64,000 nt of DNA from Variovorax sp037204085 (GCF_037204085.1 NZ_JBBCBW010000001.1:310001-374000), one strand, 5' to 3'; shown: positions 33,827 to 43,148, counted from the stretch's first letter. A program made the numbers and translations. The notes: generated by a model from the letters alone, not told the origin.

Positions 33827-35272
33827 TTACTTGGTGCTGTTGCTCATTGCTGCGAACTGCTGCGTGAGATAGCTCATGGTGTTGTTCATCGTGGCGACCA
33901 GCACGTCCAGCTGGGTGAACTGCGCGCGATAGCGGGCAACGGTCGCGTCCACGCGCTTCTGCACGGCGTTGTATTGGTCGGTCAGGTCGTCGAGCGTGGA
34001 GCCGATGCCGTCGGTGGCGGCCTTGAGGGCGCCGCCCGTCGACGTCAGGTCGGTGACCAGGGCGCTTATCTGCTTGGCAAAGCCGGACGAGCTCGACGTT
34101 TCGCTGGTGAAGAGCGCCGCCACGGCGGGCAGGTTGTCGCTCAGCGCCTTGCCGAGCTTGGCATCGTCGATTGCGAGCGTGCCGTCCTTCTGCAGCGAGA
34201 TTCCGATCTCGGACAGCACCTTCATGTCGTTCGGGCCGCCGGGCTGCGGAGTGGTGAGCGTCTGGCGCACGCGCGACAGCATGGTGCGCAGCGTCTGGTC
34301 GCCGGTGAGTGCCGCGGCCGTCTTGGTCTCGGCGTCGTAGGCGGTGAGCTTGTTCGACGTGGTCTGCAGGCTGTTGTAGGCGTTCACGAAAGCGGTGATC
34401 GCGGTCGACACGGTCGAGGTGTCCGCTGTCGTCCTGAGGTCGGTCTTGCCGATCGTCGACAAGGTCAGCGTGACGCCCTGGATGGCTTCGGACACGGTGT
34501 TGCCCGAGCTGGTGATGTCGATGCCGTTGACGTTGAGCTTGGCGTCCTGCGCGACCGCCGTCTGGCGCATGGACTGCGCGCCAGCGGGGTTGTAGCCCAC
34601 CAGGTTCTGCAGCGCCGCGTCGCCCGCGACCGAAATCTGCATGCTGGAGGCCTCGCCGCTGCGCTTGGAGGCCAGCACCAGGCGGAACGGCGTGCCGCTG
34701 CCGTCGTTCACGATGCTCGCAGTGACGCCGACGTCGGCCTTGTTGATGGCGTTGCGGATGCCTTCGAGCGTGTTGTTGCTTGCATCGATCGTGATCTCCG
34801 CGGCCGGGCGGGTCACGTCCGCGTCGAAGCCGGCGCCGGTGTACTGCCCCGTGGCGGGATCGAGCGTGCCGCCATCGATGGTGCCGAACTGCAAAGTGAT
34901 CTTGCCGCTGCCGATCGCGGTGGTGGCGGCGGCCTGGCCGACGGACACCAGCGATTGCGGCTGGGCGAGCTGCGTCACGTCGATGGAATAGCTGCCTGCC
35001 GCCGCAGTTTCGCCGGCGGCCGCCGAGAGAACCTTCGGATCGGACACGGCCGCCTTCACCGTCTGGAAGAAGCTCGGGCTGTTCAGCTTGTCGCTCGCCG
35101 TCTTGAGCGCGTTCAGCGCGCCCTGCACCTGCGAGAAGGCAGACAGCTTGGTGGTGTAGCTCGTTGCCTTGCTCTGGATGAGTTTCAGCGGCTGACTCTC
35201 CGCCGTCTCGAGGTTGGTCAGGAGGGCGCCGAGTTCGAGATTGGATCCGACGCCGATGCTGCTGATGGCCAT
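33827..35272 (-). CDS. fliD: Flagellar filament cap protein FliD
   Basis: Pentameric cap that folds flagellin at the filament tip; can also act as an adhesin. The 481-residue protein begins ISSIGVGSNLELGALLTNLETAE, the conserved FliD N-terminus. The middle has a flagellin-IN-like segment (ITIDASNNTLEGIRNAINKADVGVTASIV), and the C-terminal coiled coil ends near MNNTMSYLTQQFAAMSNSTK. It lies 28 bp after flaG. Confidence 0.96.
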   Translation of the reverse strand: MAISSIGVGSNLELGALLTNLETAESQPLKLIQSKATSYTTKLSAFSQVQGALNALKTASDKLNSPSFFQTVKAAVSDPKVLSAAAGETAAAGSYSIDVTQLAQPQSLVSVGQAAATTAIGSGKITLQFGTIDGGTLDPATGQYTGAGFDADVTRPAAEITIDASNNTLEGIRNAINKADVGVTASIVNDGSGTPFRLVLASKRSGEASSMQISVAGDAALQNLVGYNPAGAQSMRQTAVAQDAKLNVNGIDITSSGNTVSEAIQGVTLTLSTIGKTDLRTTADTSTVSTAITAFVNAYNSLQTTSNKLTAYDAETKTAAALTGDQTLRTMLSRVRQTLTTPQPGGPNDMKVLSEIGISLQKDGTLAIDDAKLGKALSDNLPAVAALFTSETSSSSGFAKQISALVTDLTSTGGALKAATDGIGSTLDDLTDQYNAVQKRVDATVARYRAQFTQLDVLVATMNNTMSYLTQQFAAMSNSTK

Positions 35273-35300
35273 GGGTTTATTCCTTTGATGGGTGGGTCGA

Positions 35301-35660
35301 TCAGGCGTTCTGGCTCATCAGCACGCCGGGCACCTTGCCCAGCAGCTTCGCGATGCGCAGCACCTCTTCGGAGGGAATCTGGCGAATCAGTTCGCCGCTC
35401 GCGCGGTCCACCACTTTCACCACGAGCCGGTCGGTGTCGTCGTCGACCTCGAAACGCACGCCGATGGACTGGTCGGCCATCGACGCATTGATCTCGCGAA
35501 CCGCGTCATCCAACGCCTCGGGTGCCGCGGGGGTGCTGTCCTGCGCCTTGCCGGCCGATCCGCCGGCCAAGGCGGCCATGCCCTCCACGCCGCCGGCGCG
35601 GCTGCTGGGCACTGGTGCGGCTCGCAGGCTCTCGGCCGCAGGCCCGACGGGGATGGACAT
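35301..35660 (-). CDS. flaG: FlaG family protein
   Basis: A 119-residue protein with the FlaG domain in its second half (VRFEVDDDTDRLVVKVVDRASGELIRQIPSEEVLRI). FlaG influences filament length in other bacteria, but the mechanism is not settled. Its ribosome-binding site (CAGGAG) lies just past a perfect 20-bp hairpin. It precedes fliD. Confidence 0.92.
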   Translation of the reverse strand: MSIPVGPAAESLRAAPVPSSRAGGVEGMAALAGGSAGKAQDSTPAAPEALDDAVREINASMADQSIGVRFEVDDDTDRLVVKVVDRASGELIRQIPSEEVLRIAKLLGKVPGVLMSQNA

Positions 35661-35679
35661 GACTTCAACTCCTGTTGTT

Positions 35680-35724
35680 CGCTTTTCTCTGCGGCCTCCG
35701 GCCTGGAGGCCGCAGAGAAAAGCG
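35680..35724 (-). terminator. Perfect 20-bp stem-loop between fliC and flaG
   Basis: Arms 35680-35699 and 35705-35724 are perfectly complementary over 20 bp with a 5-nt loop. In the leftward transcript it follows fliC and ends about 7 nt before the CAGGAG site of flaG. There is no U-run, so it may act as an mRNA-stabilising or processing hairpin, or as a partial terminator that keeps flaG-fliD below flagellin. Confidence 0.7.
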
Positions 35725-35752
35725 CAGGCGCGAAGCCCGCAGGCTCCGCGTC

Positions 35753-35793
35753 TGCGCCATGCGCACCGGCCTTTCGGCCGATGCGCGGGGCGC
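35753..35793 (-). terminator. Imperfect hairpin just downstream of fliC
   Basis: GCGCCATGCGCACCGGCC (35754-35771) pairs, with a few mismatches, with GGCCGATGCGCGGGGCGC (35776-35793) around a short TTTC loop, starting 18 bp after the fliC stop. With the next hairpin it forms a double structure suited to protecting or ending the abundant flagellin mRNA. Confidence 0.55.
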
Positions 35794-35810
35794 TACCTAG
35801 CTTCTTCAGA

Positions 35811-37358
35811 TCAACGCAGCAGCGACAGGACGCCTTGCGTGGTCTGGTTGGCCTGCGACAGCACCGAGGTACCGGCTTGCTGCAGGATCTGCGCGCGGGT
35901 CATGTTCGACACTTCCACGGCGTAGTCGGCATCTTCGATACGCGAGCGGGCGGCCGACAGGTTGTTGGTCGTGTTGCTCAGGTTCGTGATGGTCGATTCG
36001 AAACGGTTCTGCACCGCACCGAGGCTGCTGCGCAGCTCATCCACGCTGGCCAGGGCCGCGTCGATCGCCTTGAGCGGATCCGGGTTGTACTGCTCGCCCA
36101 GCGTGACGGTGCCGTCGGCAGCCACGTTGGCCTTGTAGTACACGTCGGCGTCGTTGGCTTCGCCCTTGACGACGTAGCCACCATCGCTGCCGTCTTCCAG
36201 CGTGACCTTGTGCAGGCTGGGCGACGAGCCGACCTTGTCGGCAGCGAGGCCGGACAGGTTGGCGGTAACGGCAGGCACTGCGACCGGCGGAACTTCGTAG
36301 CTGGTGATCGCGTCGGAGATGCCGGTGGCCGGCGGAGCTGCCGTGGCGAAGTCGCCGCTGTCGTACGACACTTGGCCGGTCGCAGCATCGAAGGTTGCGG
36401 CGATGACGTTCGTACCGCTGTCCTTGGACACGAAGAAGTCGCCGTTCTGGTCGACGTACATCTCGATCGAAGCGGCAGCGTCGGAGTTCACAGCCGTGAC
36501 GTTGTCAACGTTGACAGTTGCGCCGGTACCGGTGGAGATCTCTTGGCCGGCGGCAGCCAGGGTGGCGGTCGGCGCAGCGCCCAACGGGGTCGAACCGTCG
36601 AATGACAGGGTGCCGGAGGCGCTGTCGTAGGTGGCAGCGTAGAAGGTCGTGCCAGCGTCGTCGGACACATACAGCGTGTCGGCGTCGGCATCGTCCACGT
36701 ACACGGTGTACGAGCTCGCAGCGGCGGTGTCCACGGCCACCAGGTCGACCGACGTCGTTGCACCGGTCGAAGCGGGCTTCACGGTCGTCGTGGCTGCAGT
36801 TGCCACGGTCGACAGGTCCAGACCCTTCTTGCTGATGTCCAGGTTGCCCAGGCCGAGCGTCTTGGAGGTGATTTCCTTCAGGTCGATGTCGATGGTTTCG
36901 CCGTCGTTGGCGCCGACCTGGATCGACAGCTTGCCGTCCTTGGCCAGCACGTTCACGCCGTTGAATTGCGTCTGGGCCGACACACGGTCGATTTCGTCCA
37001 TGCGCTGCTTGATTTCAGCCTGGATCGACGAGAGGTCGCTGGCCGAGTTCGTGCCGTTGGCAGCCTGCACCGACAGTTCGCGAACGCGTTGCAGGTTGTT
37101 GTTGATTTCGTTCAGCGAGCCTTCGGTCGTCTGAGCGAGCGAGATGCCGTCGTTGGCGTTGCGGGCTGCTTGCGTGAGGCCCTTGACGTTCGCGGTGAAA
37201 CGGTTGGCGATGGCCTGGCCGGCAGCGTCGTCCTTGGCGCTGTTGATGCGCATGCCCGAAGACAGGCGCTCGATCGCCGAGTTCAACGAACCCTGGGACT
37301 TGTTGAGGTTGTTCTGGGCAACCAGCGAGAGGTAGTTGGTGTTGATGACTTGCGCCAT
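35811..37358 (-). CDS. fliC: Flagellin
   Basis: Filament subunit, 515 residues. The N-terminal D0/D1 (MAQVINTNYLSLVAQNNL, LSSGMRINSAKDDAAGQAIANRF) and C-terminal D1/D0 (FESTITNLSNTTNNLSAARS, QANQTTQGVLSLLR) are typical. The variable middle (about 170-420) contains two related Tyr/Asp-rich segments, YVDDADADTLYVSDDAGT and YVDQNGDFFVSKDSGT, each followed by AAT-D-A-G--S-D. It is the only flagellin gene in the window. Expression should depend on FliA from the promoter at 37450-37476. Confidence 0.97.
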   Translation of the reverse strand: MAQVINTNYLSLVAQNNLNKSQGSLNSAIERLSSGMRINSAKDDAAGQAIANRFTANVKGLTQAARNANDGISLAQTTEGSLNEINNNLQRVRELSVQAANGTNSASDLSSIQAEIKQRMDEIDRVSAQTQFNGVNVLAKDGKLSIQVGANDGETIDIDLKEITSKTLGLGNLDISKKGLDLSTVATAATTTVKPASTGATTSVDLVAVDTAAASSYTVYVDDADADTLYVSDDAGTTFYAATYDSASGTLSFDGSTPLGAAPTATLAAAGQEISTGTGATVNVDNVTAVNSDAAASIEMYVDQNGDFFVSKDSGTNVIAATFDAATGQVSYDSGDFATAAPPATGISDAITSYEVPPVAVPAVTANLSGLAADKVGSSPSLHKVTLEDGSDGGYVVKGEANDADVYYKANVAADGTVTLGEQYNPDPLKAIDAALASVDELRSSLGAVQNRFESTITNLSNTTNNLSAARSRIEDADYAVEVSNMTRAQILQQAGTSVLSQANQTTQGVLSLLR

Positions 37359-37449
37359 TCTCGACTCCTAGTAAAAAGAAGAAAGGTTTAATGCAATGGA
37401 CCGTAACGCTGGACCTGCCACTTGCGAGACCCAATCCACCGTTGCTTGT

Positions 37450-37476
37450 TTATCGACAGGGGGCATCAAACCTTTA
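37450..37476 (-). promoter_or_regulatory. Sigma-28 promoter of fliC
   Basis: On the minus strand, TAAAGGTT-N11-GTCGATAA lies about 90 bp upstream of the fliC ATG. It differs from the enteric FliA consensus TAAAGTTT-N11-GCCGATAA at only two or three bases, with the exact 11-bp spacing. The sequence just downstream of the -10, AACAAGCAAC, is shared with the flgK promoter at 52775-52801. Confidence 0.9.
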
Positions 37477-37521
37477 GGGCGAGAACGAAAAATATTGCGC
37501 GCGCAGCCTTGACCGGGTCCG

Positions 37522-37839
37522 TCAAGCCTGCATGCTCATGATTTCCTGGTAGGCGCTGACCAGGCGGTTGCGCACCTGCAGGCCGGTCTGGAAAGCCACG
37601 TTGGCCTTCTGCAAATCAACCATCACGTCGTTCAGCGCAACGCCCGGCTTGCCCATTTCAAAGTCTTCGGCCTGGCCGTAGGCCTTGGTCTGCGCGGTGC
37701 TGATGTTGTCCAGCGAGCGACGGAGCTCGGCGGCAAAACCACCCGGCTCGGCCGCTTCGGCGGCGGGCTGGGCAATGCCCGTCTGGAGCGAGGTGACCCG
37801 CATCTGCTGCAAAACGGACTCGATGGCGGCAATCGACAT
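37522..37839 (-). CDS. fliE: Flagellar hook-basal body junction protein FliE
   Basis: Small exported protein joining the MS ring to the rod. The 105-residue product carries the family C-terminal core (LNDVMVDLQKANVAFQTGLQVRNRLVSAYQEIMSMQA). It is divergent from fliF across a 349-bp region and is the last gene before the fliC promoter on this strand. Confidence 0.95.
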   Translation of the reverse strand: MSIAAIESVLQQMRVTSLQTGIAQPAAEAAEPGGFAAELRRSLDNISTAQTKAYGQAEDFEMGKPGVALNDVMVDLQKANVAFQTGLQVRNRLVSAYQEIMSMQA

Positions 37840-38188
37840 GGAATGCTTTCTATGTGTGTGAATTTGGGGGTGGACAAGGAAGCACCGGGGCGCCTCCGCG
37901 TGTTTTCAGCGTATCAGGGGAAGCCCTTGGGACATGCCCCCAACTGACGGCAAAACCCCCAGTTGTTCGACCAATCGAATATGGCGCGCCTGCTGAGAAT
38001 CAACGCCGATCCCCAAGCCCGCTGACGACACCACAGCCCACCGGCATGACTCCAGAACATCGAAGCCTCCAGCCCCTCACCATGACCCCGCGCCGCCCGG
38101 CGCTCCTGGCCGTGACCCGGGGTACTCGCATGAGCCGCCGGGCCGCTCCCAAGGCGAATACCGCAGCCCGCAGGGCGGAGGTCTTCCA
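37840..38188. promoter_or_regulatory. Divergent control region between fliE and fliF
   Basis: 349 bp without a credible gene. It should contain back-to-back promoters for fliE and for fliFGHIJK. A near-palindromic element CAACTG-N13-CAGTTG (37941-37965) includes GGCAAA (37949-37954), also seen before flhB and fliL, and two CCCCC runs. An ORF of 112 codons crosses the right half and ends on the fliF ATG, but its composition does not look coding. No clear sigma-70, sigma-54 or sigma-28 promoter could be assigned. Confidence 0.5.
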
Positions 38189-39892
38189 ATGAGTTCGGCG
38201 GCGCCCGCGGGCGCAATGCCGTCGCCCGGTTCCGCAATTGCGGACCGCCTGCGCGCACAACCGAAACTGCCCCTGATCGTCGGCGCCGCCGCGATCGTCG
38301 CCGCGGCCGCCGCGTTCCTGCTCTGGAGCCGCGGGCCCGACTACGGCGTGCTCTACACCAATGTGTCCGACCGCGACGGCGGCGCCATCATTGCGTCGCT
38401 GCAGCAGATGAACGTGCCGTACAAGTTCGCCGAGGGCGGCGGCGCGATCCTGATTGCCAGCGACAAGGTGCCCGAAGTCCGCCTGAAGCTTGCATCCCAG
38501 GGCCTGCCCAAGGGCGGCGGCGTCGGCTTCGAACTGCTGGACAACCAGAAGTTCGGCACCAGCCACTTCGCCGAGCAGGTCAACTACCAGCGCGGCCTGG
38601 AAGGCGAGCTTGCTCGCTCCATCGAATCGATCGGCTCGGTCGAATCGGCGCGCATCCACCTGGCACTGCCCAAGCCCTCGCTCTTCGTGCGCGACCAGAA
38701 GAAGCCTTCGGCCTCGGTGGTGCTCACGTTGCACCGCGGCCGCAGCATCGACGAAGGCCAGGTCAGCGCCATCGTGCACATGGTGTCGAGCAGCGTGCCC
38801 GAACTGAACGCCAAGAGCGTGACCGTGGTCGACCAGCACGGCAACCTGCTCTCGGCCGCCAACGCCGGCGCGCGCGGGCTGGACGTGAGCCAGCTGAAGT
38901 ACGCGCAGGAAATCGAGCAGGGCTACATCCGCCGCATCGAAGCCATCCTGCAGCCGATTCTTGGCGCCACCAACGTGCGCGCACAGGTCGCCGCCGACAT
39001 CGACTTCTCCGTGGTCGAGCGCACTGAAGAAAGCTACAAGCCGAACCAGGACCCCCGCAACGCGGCGATCCGCAGCCAGCAGTCGAGCGAATCGACACAG
39101 CAAGGCGCCACGCCGCCGGGCGGCATTCCGGGCGCGCTGTCGAACCAGCCGCCGCAAACGCCGAACGCGCCCATCACCACGCCGCCGGCGCCCAATGCCG
39201 CACCCGGTGCCACGGCCGCAACGAGTGCTGCAACCACTGCCGGCTCGGCGCCGGGCAGCGCACGCAAGGACGTGACGACCAACTACGAGCTCGACCGCTC
39301 GATCCGCCACGTGCAACAGGGCGCGGGCGGCGTCAAGCGGCTGTCGGTGGCGGTGGTGGTCAACCATCGCAGCGCGCCGGACGCGAGCGGCAAGCTCGTG
39401 CAGCGCGCGCTCACGCCGGCCGAGATCGAGCAGATCCGCAACCTGGCCAAGGAAGCGATGGGCTTCAGCCAGGAGCGCGGCGACTCGCTCAACGTGGTCA
39501 ACAGCGCCTTCACCCGCGACGGCGAAGACGGCCAGGCCGGACCCGAGCTGCCCTTCTGGCGCGACCCGGCCAACCTGGGGCTTGCCAAGACGATCGGACA
39601 GTACGTGCTGCTCGCCTTCCTGGCCCTGTTCGCCTGGTTCGCCGTGCTGCGGCCGCTGCTGCGCAAGCACCTCGCGCCGCCGGCGCCCCCGGCCGCCGCC
39701 GCGCCAACCGGCTCCGGCGCCGCCTCGGAGACGGACGGCATGAGCGACGAGGACGAAGCGAACGCGTCGCGTCTCAGCGCAAAGGCACGCGAGATCGAGC
39801 GCCAGAAGGCCGACCTTGCCTACGCACACGAAACCGCTGACCAGGACCCGCGCCTGGTGGCCACGTTGATCAAGCATTGGATGAACACATGA
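38189..39892 (+). CDS. fliF: Flagellar MS-ring protein FliF
   Basis: Builds the membrane-embedded base ring. The 567-residue protein has two membrane helices: about residues 31-50 (LPLIVGAAAIVAAAAAFLLW) and ~470-490 (YVLLAFLALFAWFAVLRPLL). Between them lies the periplasmic ring-building region (VNYQRGLEGELARSIESI, VESARIHLALPKPSLFVR) and a Pro/Ala-rich loop. The C-terminal tail binds FliG. A ribosome-binding site GGGCGGAGG precedes the ATG; fliG overlaps by ATGA. Confidence 0.96.
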   Translation: MSSAAPAGAMPSPGSAIADRLRAQPKLPLIVGAAAIVAAAAAFLLWSRGPDYGVLYTNVSDRDGGAIIASLQQMNVPYKFAEGGGAILIASDKVPEVRLKLASQGLPKGGGVGFELLDNQKFGTSHFAEQVNYQRGLEGELARSIESIGSVESARIHLALPKPSLFVRDQKKPSASVVLTLHRGRSIDEGQVSAIVHMVSSSVPELNAKSVTVVDQHGNLLSAANAGARGLDVSQLKYAQEIEQGYIRRIEAILQPILGATNVRAQVAADIDFSVVERTEESYKPNQDPRNAAIRSQQSSESTQQGATPPGGIPGALSNQPPQTPNAPITTPPAPNAAPGATAATSAATTAGSAPGSARKDVTTNYELDRSIRHVQQGAGGVKRLSVAVVVNHRSAPDASGKLVQRALTPAEIEQIRNLAKEAMGFSQERGDSLNVVNSAFTRDGEDGQAGPELPFWRDPANLGLAKTIGQYVLLAFLALFAWFAVLRPLLRKHLAPPAPPAAAAPTGSGAASETDGMSDEDEANASRLSAKAREIERQKADLAYAHETADQDPRLVATLIKHWMNT

Positions 39893-40884
39893 GCGATGCC
39901 GGCACACGAAAAAGCGCGATCCTGCTGATGTCCCTGGGCGAGGACCGCGCGGCGGCCACGCTGGCCCACCTGCCCGCCACCGAAGTGCAGGCCCTGGGCG
40001 CGGCAATGGCCAAGCTGAGCCAGGTCTCCAAGGATGAACTGGCGGCCGTGCTGGCCGAGTTCCGCATGGAGACCGAGCAGCTGTCCGCACTGCACCTGGG
40101 CTCGGGCAGCTACATTCGCGCCGTGCTCCGCAAGGCGCTCGGCGACGACCGCGCAAGCAACCTGCTCGAGGACATTCTCCAGCCCGAGCAGCCGCACGGC
40201 GGCATCGAGCGGCTGAACGACCTGGAAGCCGGCGAAGTGGTGGAGCTCATCCGCGACGAACACCCGCAGATCCTTGCCACGCTGCTGATCCACCTGGACC
40301 GCAAGAAGGCCTCGGAGGTGCTCGAGAAATTGCCGGAGCGCCTGCGCCACGACGTGATTCTTCGCGTGGCCACCTTCGGCGGCGTGCAGCCCGCGGCGCT
40401 GGCCGAGCTGACCGACGTGCTGACCGAAATGCTCTCGGGCGAAGGCCTGAAGCGCAGCCGCCTGGGCGGCGTGCGCACGGCGGCGGAAATCGTCAACCTG
40501 ATGAACAGCGCGCAGGAAGAAGGCGCAATTGCCCACGTGCGGGAGCACGACGAAACGCTGGCCCAGCGCATCCTCGACGAGATGTTCGTGTTCGAGAACC
40601 TGCTCGACCTGGAAGACCGCTTCATCCAGCGCCTGCTCAAGGACATCGAGTCCGATTCGCTCATCGTCGCGCTCAAGGGCTCGGCGCCCGAGCTGCGCGA
40701 GAAGTTCCTCAAGAACATGTCGCAGCGTGCCGCGGAAACGCTGCGCGAAGACATCGAGCTGCGCGGCCCGGTGCGGGTGTCGCAGGTCGAGACCGAACAG
40801 AAGGCCATCCTGCAGGTGGTGCGCCGCCTGGCCGATGCCGGCGAAGTCGTCATTTCCACGCCCGGAACCGATGACTTCGTCTGA
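39889..40884 (+). CDS. fliG: Flagellar motor switch protein FliG
   Basis: C-ring protein that contacts MotA and generates torque. The ATG at 39889 overlapping the fliF stop gives 331 residues, identical in length to E. coli FliG. Conserved segments include SAILLMSLGEDRAAATLAHLP, the EHPQ motif (RDEHPQILATLLIHL), and the torque-helix region LKDIESDSLIVALKGSAPELREKF. It is followed by fliH after 47 bp. Confidence 0.97.
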   Translation: MSDAGTRKSAILLMSLGEDRAAATLAHLPATEVQALGAAMAKLSQVSKDELAAVLAEFRMETEQLSALHLGSGSYIRAVLRKALGDDRASNLLEDILQPEQPHGGIERLNDLEAGEVVELIRDEHPQILATLLIHLDRKKASEVLEKLPERLRHDVILRVATFGGVQPAALAELTDVLTEMLSGEGLKRSRLGGVRTAAEIVNLMNSAQEEGAIAHVREHDETLAQRILDEMFVFENLLDLEDRFIQRLLKDIESDSLIVALKGSAPELREKFLKNMSQRAAETLREDIELRGPVRVSQVETEQKAILQVVRRLADAGEVVISTPGTDDFV

Positions 40885-40931
40885 AACCATGTTGCAAGTC
40901 CCATTCCGCATCACCGCGGGGAGTCGATGAG

Positions 40932-41675
40932 ATGACGTTGGCCAATCAATCGTTTGCGTACCGCGCGCGGCAGAGCACGCCGCCAGCGGCTGCGAGGCCC
41001 CGCCTCTCGGCCTGGCAGCGCTGGGAAATGAGCTCGCTCGACGAAAACACGGCCGCAGCGGGCACGCCCGTCGAACCGGCTGCGGCTCCTCGCGTGGACC
41101 CCGCGGCATTGGCTCGCGAAGCCGAGCTCAAGCGCCTGCGGCTGGAGGCGCGCGCCACCGGTGAGGCCGAAGGCCGGCGCGAAGGCTGGGCCCAAGGCCA
41201 TGCCGAAGGGCACGCCGCCGGCCTGGCCGCGGGCTTGGCTGGTGCCAGCGCGCACGCCGAGCAACTGCGCGCGCTCGCTGCGTCGCTGCCCGCTGCGTTG
41301 CGCAGCGCTGAACGCGAACTGGCGGATGCCGTGATGGCGCTCGCCTTCGACGTTGCCCGCCAGGTGATTCACCGCACGCTGCGCACCGAACCCGAGTGGG
41401 TGCTTGCCCTGGTGCAAGACCTGCTGCACGCCGAACCCGCCCTGCAGGGCGAGCCGCGCCTGCTGCTGCACCCGGAAGACGTGGCGCTGGTCAAGAACAG
41501 CCTCGGCAACGAGCTGCAGGCCGCCGGCTGGCAGGTGCGTGCCGACGACACACTGGCCCGCGGCGGCTGCCGCGTGCGCTCCGCAAGCGGCGAAGTGGAC
41601 GCGAGCCTGGAAAACCGCTGGAAGCGCGTGACCGATGCATTCGCGCCGAGCGGCAGCGACGCGGCCGGAGGCTGA
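40932..41675 (+). CDS. fliH: Flagellar assembly protein FliH
   Basis: Regulator of the FliI ATPase and link between the ATPase and the C-ring. The 247-residue protein starts with an N-terminal segment containing tryptophans (LSAWQRWEMSSL), then the glycine-repeat helix (EGRREGWAQGHAEGHAAGLAAGL) that marks FliH, and a V-ATPase-E-like C-terminal domain. It lies 4 bp before fliI. Confidence 0.93.
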   Translation: MTLANQSFAYRARQSTPPAAARPRLSAWQRWEMSSLDENTAAAGTPVEPAAAPRVDPAALAREAELKRLRLEARATGEAEGRREGWAQGHAEGHAAGLAAGLAGASAHAEQLRALAASLPAALRSAERELADAVMALAFDVARQVIHRTLRTEPEWVLALVQDLLHAEPALQGEPRLLLHPEDVALVKNSLGNELQAAGWQVRADDTLARGGCRVRSASGEVDASLENRWKRVTDAFAPSGSDAAGG

Positions 41676-41679
41676 ACCG

Positions 41680-43125
41680 ATGACCGCTACAGCACAAGCC
41701 GCAGCACCTTCCACGCCTGCCGCCAACCCGCACCTCAACTCCTGGCTGGATACGCTGGCGCAAGCACGCCACGACGTCGGGCTTTGCTCGACCATTGCCA
41801 CCTCTGGCCGGCTGACGCGCGCCGTGGGCCTGGTGCTGGAGGCCGTGGGCCTGCAGCTGCCGGTCGGCAGCGACTGCCTGATCGAACTGCCGCCCGGCTA
41901 CCCGCAGCGCCATGCAGAGGCCGAAGTGGTCGGCTTTGCCGGCGACCGCCTGTTTCTCATGCCGCAAAGCGAAGTGGCCGGCCTGCTGCCCGGCGCCCGC
42001 GTGTTCGCGCGGCCCGGCCCGGCGCAGGCAAGCGCCAGCGGCAGCTCGGGCGATGCGCATACCAAGCGGCTGCCGGTGGGCGAAGGCATGCTCGGCCGCG
42101 TGGTCGATGCCGCCGGCCGGCCGCTCGACGGACTCGGCCCGCTCGACGTGAGCCGCCGCGTGCCGCTGAGTTCGCCGCCGATGAACCCGCTTGCACGCGC
42201 GCCCATCGATTCGGTGCTCGACGTCGGCGTGCGCGCCATCAACGCCATGCTCACCGTGGGCCGCGGCCAGCGCATGGGCCTGTTCGCCGGCTCCGGCGTG
42301 GGCAAGAGCGTGCTGCTGGGCATGATGGCGCGCTACACCAGCGCCGAGGTCATCGTGGTCGGCCTGATCGGCGAACGCGGCCGCGAGGTGAAGGACTTCA
42401 TCGAGAACACGCTTGGCGAAGAAGGCCTGGCGCGTGCGGTGGTGGTCGCTGCGCCGGCCGACAACTCTCCGCTGCTGCGCCTGCAGGGCGCAGCCTATGC
42501 CACCTGCCTGGCCGAATACTTTCGCGACCAGGGCCGCGACGTGCTGCTCATCATGGATTCGCTCACCCGCTATGCCATGGCGCAGCGCGAGATCGCGCTG
42601 GCCGTCGGCGAGCCGCCGGCCACCAAGGGCTATCCGCCCTCGGTGTTCGCCAAGCTGCCGGCGCTGGTCGAACGGGCCGGCAACGGTTCACGCGACGCCA
42701 ACGGGCGGGGCGGCTCGATCACGGCCTTCTACACCGTGCTGTCAGAAGGCGACGACCAGCAAGACCCGATTGCCGATTCGGCGCGCGCCATCCTGGACGG
42801 GCACGTGGTGCTGTCGCGCACGCTGGCCGAAGCGGGCCACTACCCGGCCATCGACATCGAGGCGTCCATCAGCCGCGCAATGACCGCGCTGATCGAGCCT
42901 TCGCAGTTCGACACCGTGCGCCGCTTCAAGCAGGCGCTCTCGCGCTACCAGCGCAACCGCGACCTGATCAGCGTCGGCGCGTATGCGGCCGGCCACGATC
43001 CGCAGCTCGACCAGGCCATTGCGCTGTACCCGCGCATCGAGGCCTTCCTGCAGCAATCGATGGAAGAACGCTGCGACTACAAGACCTCGATTGCCCGCAT
43101 GGGCAGCCTGTTCGAACCCGCCTGA
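41680..43125 (+). CDS. fliI: Flagellum-specific ATPase FliI
   Basis: Hexameric ATPase that prepares export substrates. The 481-residue protein has an F1-beta-like core: Walker A GLFAGSGVGKS (~residue 205), catalytic VGLIGERGREVKDF, Walker B DVLLIMDSLTRYA, and the type III ATPase signature PPATKGYPPSVFAKLP. The ATG at 41680 overlaps no other gene and follows GGAGGCTGAACC. A FliJ gene follows after 23 bp. Confidence 0.97.
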   Translation: MTATAQAAAPSTPAANPHLNSWLDTLAQARHDVGLCSTIATSGRLTRAVGLVLEAVGLQLPVGSDCLIELPPGYPQRHAEAEVVGFAGDRLFLMPQSEVAGLLPGARVFARPGPAQASASGSSGDAHTKRLPVGEGMLGRVVDAAGRPLDGLGPLDVSRRVPLSSPPMNPLARAPIDSVLDVGVRAINAMLTVGRGQRMGLFAGSGVGKSVLLGMMARYTSAEVIVVGLIGERGREVKDFIENTLGEEGLARAVVVAAPADNSPLLRLQGAAYATCLAEYFRDQGRDVLLIMDSLTRYAMAQREIALAVGEPPATKGYPPSVFAKLPALVERAGNGSRDANGRGGSITAFYTVLSEGDDQQDPIADSARAILDGHVVLSRTLAEAGHYPAIDIEASISRAMTALIEPSQFDTVRRFKQALSRYQRNRDLISVGAYAAGHDPQLDQAIALYPRIEAFLQQSMEERCDYKTSIARMGSLFEPA

Positions 43126-43148
43126 GCCACAACCACCACGGAGCCGCC

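Noticed and set aside
37854..38192. 112-codon plus-strand ORF ending on the fliF ATG
   Set aside because: Composition is Arg/Pro/Thr-rich and irregular, no recognisable family, no good ribosome-binding site. It lies over the expected divergent promoters, so it is most likely a chance open frame.
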